DNA from: Epiperipatus broadwayi
Taxonomy: Eukaryota > Onychophora > Udeonychophora > Euonychophora > Peripatidae
Length of the DNA stretch: 64,000 nt
Assembly (NCBI GenBank): GCA_028023455.1
Contig: JAQFVV010012423.1
Coordinates: forward strand, 5,622,269-5,686,268
Direction of reading: 5' to 3'
The notes beneath the pieces are model-generated. The model had not been told where the DNA came from and searched no databases. It saw only the letters and a program-made list of their open reading frames with translations. Numbering within the stretch: position 1 is the first letter of the stretch; every line of letters starts with the position of its first letter. The position numbers and the translations under genes were made by a program. Below are positions 48,620-60,739 of this stretch, one piece after another.

Positions 48620-50800
48620 TAGGCATAATGAGTCTGTCAAGAAATTGGGAGTGGGCTATTTATATTGTAATAGTTGGCAAACTAGATGATAAACTATGAG
48701 ACATTTTACCAAATACCAGTGGGTAAAGAGTTCTCCAAGTTGTTTATGATAACTATCTATTTGAGATTGTTTAATTACAATTATCTTCCATTTGGGATTA
48801 ATGTGGTACCCAACATTTTTCAGGAAAATATATATATATATTGCTTAATAGATTAGGGGGAGTAATACATTACTTTGATAACATATTGATTACTGCTGAC
48901 TCGAAAAACATCCTCACAGAGAGAGTAATTCAAGTATGTAATAATTTCATAGCATTTATTACAAATCAATTACTTCAAAATTTTCTTGACAGAAAGGCAC
49001 ACATGGCTCAACCATTGTACAACCTGTCGAAGAAACATCACTAATGGGAATGATCAATTTCTCAAGAGAATATTTTTGTTAAAACTATGTTAGCATCATA
49101 TAAATTGTTAATGCATTATGATAACAATCTGAGCCATTCTAACACACACCATGTACAAAGGAAAAAGACCCATAGCATACATAAGCCAAATGTTGTCTAA
49201 TGCAGAAAGAAATTACTCAGCTTGAAAAAGAGGCTTTGGCAATAGTTGTTGGTATTCAAAACCATCAGCATTTATATGACCATCATTTTACTCCTGTAAT
49301 TGATCACAAACTATTGCTAGGTATACTGGAAAAAGTAAAACCTATACCAGAACCTCTCAGTCCACATAGGTTATGTTGGATCATTTTCCTTCCTGCTTAT
49401 AACTGTGAATTATGCTATGAAAAAGATGGATTGATACAATATGCTGATGCACTATCATGAAGGCCAGACAAAATGGAAGTTAAAACAGTAAATGTGAAAA
49501 TCGACTATATTGATAACACATTCAGGATTATTAAATAGTAAAATGGTAGAAGATTAGACAAGAAATGATCCAGGATACCAACTATTAACAAAGTTGATTA
49601 GTAAAGACTGGCCTTTTAAATAACTTCAAGTCTTGCCATTGTCATTTTGGAATGTTTGTAAAAAATCTATGTAGGCAAAAAATGCACATTAAAAAAAGAT
49701 AAGTCACAGCAAAGTACTGACGATATTGCAAAATGGATATTTGGTAGTAATACATGCTAAAGCACTTGCTAGAAGCTACATCTAGTGACCTAAAGTTAAA
49801 GAAGATATCAAGACATGTATTAAAAAGTGCATGGCATGTCATCAAATACGCAATTATCCAAAAAAAAAAAAAATTCATGGCTTCAGACTATAAATCCATG
49901 GACAATATGTTTTATATTGACTATAAATCCATGGTGCAATGTGTTCATACTGACTGATTTAGTCCCTTTATGGGCCATATAACTTTAATACTCATTAATG
50001 CTTACTCCCATAGGATAGATTATTGTATCATAAAAACCACTGATGCAGACAAAATTGTTGACAAACTAGGTGAAATTTTTTCAGTGCACAGTTACCCAGA
50101 GATATTTGTTATAGATAATGGCTTTGGCTTTACTTTAAAAAAATTTGAAGAATATTTAAAAACCTGAATGTTAAGCACATGTGCTAACTGCTGTATCATC
50201 CTGAGTCCGACAGATTGGCAGAAAATATTGTCGATCAACTAAAGCTTGCTTAGAAAAAAAAAATGTCCACTTAACTGAAAAAAATAATTTATTGGATATT
50301 GTTATACCAGCATTCTATTCCCACAATAGCAAGTGGCAAATCTTCATCTGAATTGTTAATGAAAAAAAAATTGATAACCCCTTTATTTCCTAGAGATTTG
50401 CATATGAATTTAACAGCAGAATGCAAAACGTTAATGTTGGGGATAAAATATAGGTTATAGATGGTTTGCATAAAACTTGGTTTGAAGTAAAAATTGCTAA
50501 CTTAATGTCAAAATATATTGTAGTTGTGATAACTGAAGATAATGTGATTAATAAAGACATAAATTACATACAACATAGAAATACTGGAAACTGGAAAAAT
50601 CAAAACTCCAGCGAAATGAGCAGTAGTGAGTCAGCAGCCACAAAACAGAAAAAAAGACCAGTTGGAAACTGAATACTTGAACTTAATGAACTACTAGCAA
50701 TAGCGGAAAACAACATAACACCAACAGAAGACAATAGAGTGCTAGGAGTGATAACAAAGAGAATGAGACAGCATATCAACAATAAAAATATATAGGAATG
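48620..50800 (+). pseudogene. Decayed Ty3/Gypsy pol (Gypsy-C)
   Basis: RT: EWAIYIVIVGKLDDKL near 48645, LPFGINVVPNIFQE near 48785, and IHYFDNILITAD near 48870, where the second active-site Asp is Asn. RNase H: EITQLEKEALAIVVGIQ near 49205, VIDHKLLLGIL and QYADALS near 49440. Integrase: MGHITLILINAYSHRIDY near 49975 and EIFVIDNGFGFTLKKF near 50105. Order and motifs resemble Gypsy-B. No gag or 5' LTR found. Confidence 0.75.
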
Positions 50801-50869
50801 CCACGTGGCAACATTGCTGAGACTTCAAAGACAAAAAAAAATTCACCCAGGTATTTAAAAAACTATTTT

Positions 50870-51290
50870 TGTTAGAAACTATTCATGAAAATGGGGGGAA
50901 AATTATTATAACATGACTTCTAATTCTGTGCAGTGGGATGAAAAGTTATATAATTAAAACACTATAATTAATTAATTTTCTAAATTAATTAATCTTTTCT
51001 TCCCCTGTATGGTTAAAATTACTTCACAGAACAAAGAAATAAATAATATTAAGAAGTAATAAATAAAAAAGTAAATTAGTGATTCCTATTCTTTCTACCA
51101 CTTCACTTCTGCTACTAATTTGCAAAGACTGTTTCGGACTTTTGGAATTGTATTCATAGCAAATCAGTGCAGGAACTAAAAAAATCACTCTCTGAAGGTC
51201 TCAATATGGATCTAGGATTATTTAACGGCCTCATTGGTCTATTATTATTTATATACGCCTTCAGATAGATAATTTATTAATACTCAAATT
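50870..51290 (+). repeat. Probable remnant 3' LTR of Gypsy-C
   Basis: TATTATTTATATACGCCTTCAG near 51240 resembles the Gypsy-B LTR block TTATTATTTAGTACGCCTTCAG, preceded in both by an ATGGATC block. A G-rich stretch (AAAATGGGGGGAAAA) at 50889 could be the polypurine tract. Ends not defined. Confidence 0.45.
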
Positions 51291-51409
51291 GTATATTAGT
51301 AATAATTTTATATCTATATTCTTTACTTATAGCAATTGCTTTACTAATATATATATATATTTCATTAAATGGTTGCTTATTAAATTTATCAAAGTGTTTG
51401 TCCTGAATT

Positions 51410-52387
51410 TGATTATTATTTCCACTGGGCTAGATAACATAAAAAGAAATGATGAAAGTACAATTAAAACATTGGAAGCACAAGTAAAATTGTGTTATAA
51501 ATAAAAAACTGAAAATAATGTTATAAAAAATGGAAAAACAATATTATGAAGATTGATGATGTATAGATACAAAGGCAAGATTAATGATTCAAATTAATGG
51601 AAGATATTAAGTGCAGATAATTCTGGTTTAAGCCCCAATAAGTTTTTGTTGCAATGAAGAAGTTAAGGATTTTCATATAGATGTACAAAAGGATTTTGAT
51701 TACACCAAACAACATCTTAAAGTTGTCATGGGAAACTTTAATGTTGGAATTGGTAAATAATTGAAAGATGAAAGTGCTGTAGGTAAATTTGGTTATGGTG
51801 ATAAAAATAAGAGAGAACACTGACTTGAGGAGTTTTAGAAAAAAAAACTACAAATTCTAAATGGAAATTGACATGAAAGCATTCAAATGAAGGTATAACA
51901 GACTTGGATTATATTTTGATTAATAAAAGATATATAATTTGATGGTAATGCTCTTAGTAAATTCAACACAGAAAGTGAACATCAATTAGTAGACATAAAA
52001 TATATTTCAAGAAAACTAGAGAGAAAAATTAAGAAAAACCAACATTTATAGTTGATATTTTTAATTTTCAAAACATTCTAATGAATTTTAATTACAATTT
52101 GCAAATTATTTTAAAATATTACTAGATTTAGAAGATGGTCAAGATTTGAATGAAGTTAATGGGAAGATAACTGATACATTATTAAGAACTACAACAAATA
52201 TACCAAGTACAAAAAAACTGAATTTACCAGTAAATTTTCTGCTGAGACAAAGCAAAGTATAAAGAAAAGAAGGAATTATAAAAATTTATAAAAGTAATCC
52301 ACTAAGAAGAATTGAATATCTAGAACTTTATAAAATCGTATGAAAAAATTTAGTATTGATATAACACAATGTAACTATAGATTTTAG
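51410..52387 (+). pseudogene. Old RTE LINE, 5' part (RTE-3a)
   Basis: Decayed endonuclease region parallel to RTE-1 from about 15030 to 16010: VQIILV.APISFCCNEEV, VVMGNFNVGIG and LDYILINKR are seen across shifting frames. It breaks off at the codons equal to RTE-1 16010, and the match resumes at 56384, so this and 56384-57945 are one element split by a younger copy. Confidence 0.75.
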
Positions 52388-52835
52388 GAGATTTTGAACA
52401 TGATTCAGATTTGAATGAAATTAATATGAAAATAACTGATACATTTTTAAAAACTGCAACAAAAATTATGGTAGAAAAAAGCAGCAACAGACCAATAAAA
52501 TTTATATGGAGACTAGAGAATTTATGAAGAAAAAAAGGAATATGAAGATATACAAAAATGATGCATTAAAAAGGATTGAATACCTCGAATTTTGTAAAAT
52601 AGTACAGAAAAGAGTTCAAAATATAAGAAAGTATAACTATGAACTAGCAAGGAAAACTGTAGAAGAGAATAAAAGTCTCAAGAGTGTAAAACAACATTTT
52701 GATATTGGTAGGAAATTTATATCTGCAATAAGAAAAAAAGATGAAATTATTACTAAAAAGAGAGATGACATCATGAAATAGGTAAAAGACTTTTATCAAG
52801 AATTATATAGTAATAAAGAACAAGTACCTCCTATA
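52388..52835 (+). pseudogene. Younger RTE LINE, 5'-truncated, first part (RTE-2a)
   Basis: Starts FEHDSDLNEINMKI, equal to RTE-1 from about 15763. Carries METREFMKKKRNMKIYKN and SVKQHFDIGRKFISAIRKK, open for 91 codons at 52506-52781. It has Gln codons where RTE-1 has the stop at 15857. It stops at the Penelope-like insertion and resumes at 54918. Confidence 0.85.
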
Positions 52836-52985
52836 TATAATAAAATAATTTAATATATATTAAGCACAGAGTTCTTCTTTTTCAAAATAGTTCATAAATA
52901 TCCAAAATAGAAATAAAACAAACTAACTCCTTCTTTTTAAAACTTGTTTTTTATATGACTATTACATGAAAAAAAAAAAAAAAAT

Positions 52986-53024
52986 CCAATGTTTCGCCTA
53001 TTTTATATAGTCTTTTTCAAGGTA
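52986..53024 (-). ncRNA. Hammerhead-like motif at the Penelope 3' end
   Basis: Minus strand: TACCTTGAAAAAG, ACTAT, a loop, ATAGGC, GAAACATTGG. The GAAA box is present and the CUGANGA box degenerate (CTTGAAAAAG), just as in the palindrome at 18.8 kb. Penelope-like elements are known to carry hammerhead ribozymes in their terminal repeats. Confidence 0.45.
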
Positions 53025-53308
53025 CACTAAAATAAAATATATATATATATAACAAATAACACATATTCCAAAAAAAAAATAATAATAATAAAAAAATAAT
53101 AAAAAAATTAATAAATTACAAAATATATTCATAACCAAAAATTTACCTTATCTCACTCCCCTTTCCTATTACCAACAATCACAACTCAAAGAGAAACAAT
53201 TTCTTTTTTTAAAAAAAAAAATCTCTATATATATCCTTTAAAACATTTAATTAAAAACCTATTATTTTATTTTCTGTTTATCTATTAACATCCTATTTAA
53301 TTCTGGTT

Positions 53309-54916
53309 TTATCTCATTAATGATACACTTTCTTTTATCATCCTTTCATTATATGACTTAATATATTCCAAAGACTTTATATCAAAATTCCCATGCTGAA
53401 ATTTATTCATGTGAATGTAAACAGCAGAATTTTTATCACCTAAATGCTGTTTTAATCTAGTTTTTAATTTATTCTTACTAGTCCCAACATATATCATTTC
53501 TACATTCTTTCTAAAACAATTCAAACATTTTATTAAATAAACTGAATTCATAATATCTAACCTATTATAGTCCCCATTATTATTAATTAAAAGATTTAAA
53601 CTTGCTTTCTTTTTATAAACTGGACAAATTGAAACATTATATTTCCTATTAATCATTTTAACTAATTTCTTAACTTTAATAAATAAATCTTTAGATATAT
53701 TAAAACCAACATAAATAATCTTTTCCCTATTCCTACTCCTATCTAATCCCATTCTATTTCTTATTTTATTTATAATTTTATTAGAAAACAAATGTTTAAC
53801 TACATCCCTAGGATAATCATTCATAAAACATTCATTCCTAATAATATCAATCTCATTCCCAAACAAATTACTATTTGAACATAACTTAATTACCCTAATA
53901 ATTTTATTATTCACAATATTAATTTTACTATGATTATCAATATCTGAAAACCAATTATTTGATAATCCAAAAAAATTTTTTTTTCTAAACACAGATGTTT
54001 CTATATTAACACTACCATTCCTATCATTTTTTTAAAAAATTCTAACATCCATATATTCAATAACATTAATATATTCTTTTTCCATAGTAAATTTTATTTT
54101 TTCAACTCTACCATTAATATAACTCAAAAAATTATCTGCATTTCTTTTATTACCATTGAAAACCATAAAATAGTCATCAACATATCTAACATAAAAAATT
54201 GGTTTAGTTCTATTATAATTAAAAAATTGCTCTTCAAACTTATACATATATATTCCTGCCAAAAAACCACTCAGACTCATACTTAAGCCCTCTTTTTGCT
54301 TATAAATTTCATCTCTGTATTTAAAAATAAGGTCCCTACAACAAATCACTAATATTTCATATAAAAGAAAATCCTCAATTTTTAATTTTACCCCTTTATC
54401 TTTATTATATAAATCCATAAAACAACAAATAGCAACCTCCGGATCAATGTTAGTATACATACTAACTATATCTAACTTTACAAAAATCAAATTTTTAAAA
54501 ACCTTACCTTCTAAAAAAACTTTCAATTTACTAATAAACTGTATAGAATTATTAACACAATTTCTTTCAAATAATGTAATATATTTTTTAAAAATATTAT
54601 TATACACCCACTTTGAAATTTTCTCGTAATAAGTATCACAACTACTAATAATTGGCCTCATTGGAATACCAAGCTTATGTATTTTAGGTAAACCATAGAT
54701 TTTTGCACATTTTATATCCATTCTTTTTAATTTAAGCATGACTAATTTTTCCATACAACCTTTTTCATACAACACAGTTAACATATTATTAACCTTTTTA
54801 TTCATTAACATACTTTCATCTTTATTAATTTTTAGAAAACATTCTTCCTTTAATAAATTTAACATTTTTGTATTATATTCACTCTTGTTTAAAATAACCA
54901 TACTCGATGTTTTATA
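53309..54916 (-). pseudogene. Penelope-like RT/GIY-YIG protein, one visible stop
   Basis: One reading frame of about 535 codons interrupted only by a TAA at 54034-54032. RT: VILNKSEYNTKM, KIYGLPKIHKLGIPMRPI, IFVKLDIVSMYTNID (first Asp), GLSMSLSGFLAGIYM and FYVRYVDDYFMVF (YVDD active site intact). After the stop: CPVYKKKASLNLL (zinc-finger-like Cys), then SVYLIKCLNCF and MIYVGTSKNKLKTRLKQH, the GIY-YIG signature with its Arg, then SAVYIHMNKFQHG. Full Penelope proteins have roughly 200 more N-terminal residues, so it is 5'-truncated. The upstream frame stays open to the junction. Confidence 0.85.
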
Positions 54917-54917
54917 T

Positions 54918-56383
54918 CTATTACATCTTCTGAATTACCCAGAATTTTAAATGAAGAAATTGACATGCAATTAAATGTATGATAAAAGGAAAGGTTCCAG
55001 GTAATGATGGAATAATAATTGATATATTAAAAGAAGCAGGAAAAGAAATATAATTTTTTTTAGCAAAATTATATACCAAATGTCTAAATGATAAAGATGT
55101 ACCAGATGATTGGAAGACTGCAGTATTAATATTAATATTTAAAAAAGGTGATAAAGATATTAGAAATTACACACCTATCAGCCTTTTATAGTTTTATATA
55201 AAAATTTTACCAAGGTAATTACAACTCATCTACAGAGAACATTGGATTTCCAACCAAGAGAACAAGCTGGATTTAAAAGTGGTTTTAGTACAGTAGATCA
55301 TATCCAGGTATTGAGAGAAGTTACGTGGACTGGGTTTGAATTCGGATTACTGGGTGTGATTAAGCATGGTGATTTTTACCGGTACATTATAGAAAGGACA
55401 AATGAATATGAGTTGCCATTATGCTTTGGATTTGTAGATTATGAAAAGGCATTTGATTCTATAAACATTTCTTCAGTGATTAAAGCATTGGCTCATCAAG
55501 GTATAGATAGATCCAGGATATTGTCATATTTTAAAGAATATTTATAAAAATGCAACAGCAACAATTAGATTACATAATGATACTAGGAAAGTCAACATTG
55601 AGAAGGGTGTAAGACAGGGTGACTTCATATCTCCAAAACTTTTTACAGCAGTGTTGCAAGAAATATTTTGTGGATTAAAATGGGAAGCTAAATAAGTGAA
55701 AGTAAGTAGTAAATGGATATTGTTTAAGACATTTAGATTTTGCAGATGATGTAGTTGTTTTTGCAAATAAGATGAAAGTAGGACAGTAGGACTAAAGATA
55801 AATGTTAAAAAGACTAAAGTAATGTTTAATGGATTTTCTCAAAATATGAAAATAGATTGATTATGATGAGTTACAAGAAGTTAATAGTTGCAAATACCTT
55901 ACTCAGATTATTGATACAGATAGAAACATACTGGATAAAATTAATCATAGAATTAAACTTGGTTGGAGTGCTTTGGGTAGAAATAACTTGATACTAAAAG
56001 GAAATATGCCTATGTGTTTGAAAAGGAAGGTTTTTAATAAATGTGTTTTACCAGTTCTTATTTATGGATATGAGACTTGGACACTTAATAGAAGAACGAT
56101 ACAGAGACTTCAGACCACTCAAAGAAGTATGGAGAGATGCATGTTGGGAATAACAAGAAAAGATCAAAAACGCAATATATGGATAAGAAAACAAACAGGT
56201 GTTACTGACCTCATTAAAAAAATTAAAAGACTGAGGTGGAGTTGGGCTGGACATATTGCTAGAAGAGATGATAATAGATGGACAATTGAAATCTTAAAGA
56301 AGCTAAAGATCGGAGAAGATGGATGAACTTGGAGAGACCTCTACCCTGCAGTGGATTGATAATGGTTGATGATAATGATGATG
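54918..56383 (+). pseudogene. Younger RTE LINE, second part (RTE-2b)
   Basis: Continues the RT from ITSSELPRILNEEI. GFKSGFSTVDHIQVLREV, LCFGFVDYEKAFDS and GVRQGDFISPKLFTAVL are present, and the active-site box HLDFADDVVVFAN is intact here, unlike in RTE-1. Stops and small deletions break the frame (for example after the box). The C-terminus at 55973-56326 resembles RTE-1, with an internal deletion near 56295. The tail is TGATAATGGTTGATGATAATG, then GATGA. Confidence 0.8.
55323..55388 (+). other. 66-bp in-frame insertion in the younger RTE
   Basis: RTE-1 reads straight from GAGAGAAGTT to ATAGAAAAGAC at 16611-16631. Here 66 bases of richer G+C lie between them, adding 22 in-frame residues (starting TWTGFEFGLLGVIKHG) next to the RT fingers. 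I found no source for it in the window. Confidence 0.75.
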
Positions 56384-57945
56384 AACTGTGAATTAGCAAT
56401 GAAAGCTATATAAGAAAATAAATCTCAAAAATTAGAACATTTTGATATTGATAGAAAAATTATTTTAGTAATAAAAAAAAATAGAATTATAACTAAAAAT
56501 AAAGATAACATCATGAAATGTATGAAAGAATTCTATAAATAATTATATAGCAATAAAGAACAAGAAAATATAGTATTTTCTTACAATTACTACATCTGAA
56601 TTGCCCAGCATTCATTCAGTGAAGAAGGAAAAAATTCATGGCAATAATGGAATTATAATCGATATTTTAAAAGCAGATGAAGAAATAGAGAAATGTGTGG
56701 ACAAAGTTATTACTAAATGCTTAAAAGATAAAGATGAACCAGATGATTGGAAGAATGCAGTAGAAATATTAATATTTACAAAAGATGATAAAAAAATATT
56801 AGATATTACAGATCTATTAGTCTTGTAGTAGTTCTATACTACATTTTTATCAAGATAAGTGCAACTCATCTATAGCAAACTTTGGATTTTAACCAATGAA
56901 GAGAACAATCTGGATTTAAAAGTAGTTTTAGCATAATGGATTGTATCCAAATATTGAGAGTTGTTTCTAAAAAAGATCAATGATTATGAATTGTCATTTG
57001 GTTCCATAAACATTTCTACAGTGATTAAAGCATTAGATCATAAAAATATAGACCCAGCATATTATCATATTCTGAAAAATATCTATCAAAATATACGGCA
57101 AAGATTAGACTAAACAATGGTCCAAGAAGTATTTTATGAATTAATATGGAAAGCTAAGAGAATTAAAATATATGGAGATTATTTAAGTCATCTAGATTTT
57201 GCAAATGATATGATTTTTTTGCAAATAATGTTTCAGAGCATGTTGAAAGAATTATCAGATGAAAGTAAAAAAGTAGGACTAAAAATAAATACATGTGTTC
57301 TAACAAGATTAAAAAATGTTCAATAGATTTTCTCAAAAGAATAAAATAAAAATTAATAATGATGAATTAGAGAAAGTTAACAACTACAAATACCTATGCC
57401 AGATTATTAAGACAAATGGAAACATAATGAATGAAATTAATGACAGAATTAAACTTAGATGGAGGGCTTTTGGTAAAAATGAATATTAAAAGAAAATATG
57501 CTATGTGTTTGAAAAGAAAGGGTTTTTAATAAATGTGTTTTAATAGTTCTTACTTATCAACTTAAAACTTGAACACTTGACAGAAGAGCAATAGAGACTT
57601 CAACCCTCTCAACAGAGTATGGAGAGATGTATGTTAGGAATAACGTGAAGGGATCAAAAATAAAATATATGGGTCAGAAAATAAACAAATGTTATTGACA
57701 ATACTAAAGGAATTAATAGACTGAAATGGAGCTGGGCTGAACATACTATTTGAACAATTAACATCTTAAACTGTAATCTAAGAGATTGTAAAAGACCTAA
57801 AAAAAGACAGCACTTGAGCTGGATAAATGAAATAAATAAGTTTGTTGATGTGATGGAAAGGCTAGAAATTGGAGCTAACAGATTAAACTTGGAGAGATCA
57901 TTGTGCAATTCATCAATAATGGTTTAAAATGATGATGATAATGAT
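56384..57945 (+). pseudogene. Old RTE LINE, 3' part (RTE-3b)
   Basis: Begins NCELAMKAI, continuing exactly where 51410-52387 stopped. RT segments include KIHGNNGIIIDILK, DEPDDWKNAVEILIF, QSGFKSSFSIMDCI and YLSHLDFANDMIF (FADD reads FAND). There is a large gap around motif A to C. The C-terminal end has decayed YELKT*TLD and WSWAEHT blocks. It ends TGGTTTAAAATGATGATGATAATGA. Confidence 0.75.
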
Positions 57946-57949
57946 AAAA

Positions 57950-59560
57950 TTATAAATAAAAATTTCATCTATTATGTGAAGCCTAATTTGAAATAAATTA
58001 TCATAAATCATTAAAAATATATGTATTAAGTACAGCTAATTTTAGAGAATCCATTTACTTAAAAATAGCTGTTTGAACTTTACTCCATGCTTTTAATGTT
58101 GAACATTAAAAATATTTAATATATTTTGATATTATGTGAATTATTCCTACTTGTCATTAATAATTGTGAATCAATAATAAATGATAAGGAATGTGCATGA
58201 TTACAAAATCTCTTCTAAATGGAACATTTGTGTAGAAAAATTGATTTTAATGTAATTATTTTAATCTATATTACATTTGACAAAGAGCAAATGCATGTAA
58301 TAAATCTCTTGTTCTCAACATTTATATACTTAAAAAATTATTCATTGTTGTTTTAATAATCTCTGAAAAACCATACTAAACTAAGTAAACAAACTTGAAA
58401 ATATAGTCATAGTTTTAATAAGATAGTAAAAAATGAGATGTCTATTGTATACTAAATAAAAATGGCAGTGTTTTTTTTATATTTTATGCATTGAATAGTT
58501 CATAAAGTATATTTATATATGTATGTTTGAATTTTGTTATATTATTTATGTAATTATAAGTTGCAATGAGACAAAAAAAGAATTAAATTGTAAAGACTGA
58601 ATTAACTAATGAAAATCAATGTACAAGCCTGAAAAAATAAACATTATGCAATTCATCTCTTAAACAGAACTTCTCTACAATTGCCATTTAAATAGACATT
58701 TAATTAAAAAAATTTCATAAAATAAATTTTAAAAATCAAAATATATATTGCAATCTTACATTGATTCAGTCATAAATCTTCACATATATATATATAATCA
58801 TTTTTATGAAGTAATAAAATGAAAAATACATTTTTAGATTAAGAAGCAACACTACCAGAGAAATTAATAATTTTTTTTAATTTAAACGATCAGTGGAAAT
58901 AAGACAATTTAGGAAACTCATGGATTGTATTTTATATCTTTCACAGTGCCATTGTTTTACTAAACAAAAAAATGAAATGTCTATGAATAAAAAATTTGTT
59001 TTTCCGCATCCACAGTTGCAGAACACCTTTTATCAAAATAAAAATGATTATTTGTACATATAGCTAAATTCCATAAAAAGAGATATTTAAAGATATCACA
59101 CACCTTATTATCCATAAGTGAAACATTAAAGATCTCATCCATCTATTATCCTTAAGTGTATCAAGTCTACCTTTAATGCCCTAAATCTTTGCAAGTTATT
59201 TTTTGCTTTCCTTAAAAGTGGAAATTATGTTGTCACATTAACAAATCTATATTTCAAAGCTAAATTTAATCTGTTAATCTGCTCAGCCCACTGTCATACT
59301 TCTGAAAGAACTTTACAGATGAGCATAAATTTGGCATATCAAATATAAGATTGCTTTTTAGAGTACTTTTTCATAATTATATAAAAAATATTCTTCATTT
59401 ATCAATTATATTTGGACTTTATAATTAGCATGCCAGACCTTCACTTAATTTTCAAATTTTTTTACCACAATATTACTTGAAATGTTTATTCAATTTACTT
59501 GAACATATTATCTCCTCCAAAAAAAACAATATCTTATTTCCAGAATTCAAGATCAATATA
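57950..59560. other. AT-rich DNA with no recognised gene
   Basis: Nothing recognised. Confidence 0.55.
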
Positions 59561-59574
59561 TTGTGCTGGTCAAA

Positions 59575-60120
59575 ATCGTGTATTCATTCAACAAGACCAG
59601 TAATCCAAGCAAAAGTACCTTGAATCCAACCATACCCAAGATACAGATGTCAGGGGAATGGTGAATCCTAACCTATTTGCCTGAACTATTGCCTCTCTGA
59701 CTAATGGATAACGTTTGTGATGACAATAGCAGTCCTTGATTTTATTCCGTCCGAGCTGGAGGTCATGGTTCACAAAGAGACTCAAACTAATAACGGGTTT
59801 ATATAAGAAATTAATGATTTAGTGAATTGCAGAACAGTACAGATGTGATTGGATATCGATTACTAATGGTTTGAACCGTAATAATTATAATTCTTTCTGG
59901 CAACATTACAAAGAAGTGAATTTAAATCGAAGAAATATTATAAATAGAGTGATTAACCTTAGAGATTTGGAGTGATGACAAACTAAGCTAATTTAAAATA
60001 CTAATATTATAGGAATTTATTAAAGAATTGGTTATTGTTATACAAAATAATTCGAGTTATGTTTATACAACTAGGTTATTATATTTCCTGAATTTGCTTT
60101 GATGCGGCTTTGATAACAAT
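59575..60120. other. GC-richer unassigned block
   Basis: Less AT-rich than the flanks. A 65-codon minus-strand frame at 59588-59785 (containing LTSVSWVWLDSRYFCLDYW) has no domain I recognise. LTR-like origin is possible but unsupported. Confidence 0.3.
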
Positions 60121-60479
60121 GTAAAAATTTGTTAATTGGCCTGCCAAGAACCAATCAGCAATAAAATATTAGCCCTCTTTAAAAGATTATAAATAAATCT
60201 ATTTTATATATAAATATAGATAGATAGATAACAAGATATGAAAGAAGTGCATTTATAACACTATTACACTTAAATCAGTTGTCTATACTGAGTGTGGAAA
60301 GCAAGGTAGTTCATTTTAAATAAATTAGATAATTATATTTAACTAATTAACGGGATTGGTTTGTGAAAGACGTGCCATCACGACAAAGAGCATTTCATGT
60401 TGGTAAATAAATAATATATATATATATAAAATGATGAAGGCAGTATGCTATTATAGATTACAACAAAAGAATAAATGAG

Positions 60480-60730
60480 GTCGGTTACAAACCTCTAGGT
60501 GGTTTTGCTAAAAGAATATACAGGTAGATGAGAAATGCTGGCCCTCCGGCCAAAACATGTCTGAATAATAATAATAGATTTGATGTGCTGGACTTTCCAT
60601 ACACATCTTAATGGCAATGACCGAAAAAAGGATCCCTTGGTATGAACTATGTCTACTTTGAGGGAGTGTGAAAGATTGGACTGGTCATATTTAAACTTCC
60701 GAAGATCCTGAGGAGTAAGTAGCAAAGCAA
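60480..60730 (+). mobile_element. Small repeat-like unit with degenerate hammerhead motif
   Basis: A GC-richer island with (AAT)n just after the motif. At 60528-60560: GATGA, then GCTGG pairing with CCGGC around a short loop, then AAAACATGTC. A hammerhead would have CUGAUGA, GAAA, C-AU-G and a cleavage-site UC in these positions. The CU of the first box and the G of GAAA are changed. Probably the end of a ribozyme-bearing retroelement. Confidence 0.4.
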
Positions 60731-60739
60731 AATAATAAT

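Larger units (their letters stand above)
52836..54917 (-). mobile_element. Penelope-like element, 5'-truncated
   Basis: Lies on the minus strand between the two halves of the younger RTE. From its 5' side: RT, linker, GIY-YIG endonuclease, then an AT-rich 3' end with a hammerhead-like motif and an AAAAAACAAGTTTTAAAAAG block. These 3' blocks recur in the palindrome at 18.8-19.8 kb. The N-terminal part of the protein and any 5' pseudo-LTR are missing. Target duplication is unclear (short TAT-type at most). The best-preserved and probably youngest large element here. Confidence 0.85.

Noticed and set aside
48428-48640. 70-codon minus-strand frame near Gypsy-C
   Set aside because: No domain, and it lies opposite the region where decayed Gypsy-C sequence begins.
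60495-60725. 76-codon minus-strand frame through the GC-richer island
   Set aside because: It overlaps the hammerhead-like site on the other strand and a microsatellite, and no domain is recognisable; more likely repeat sequence than a gene.
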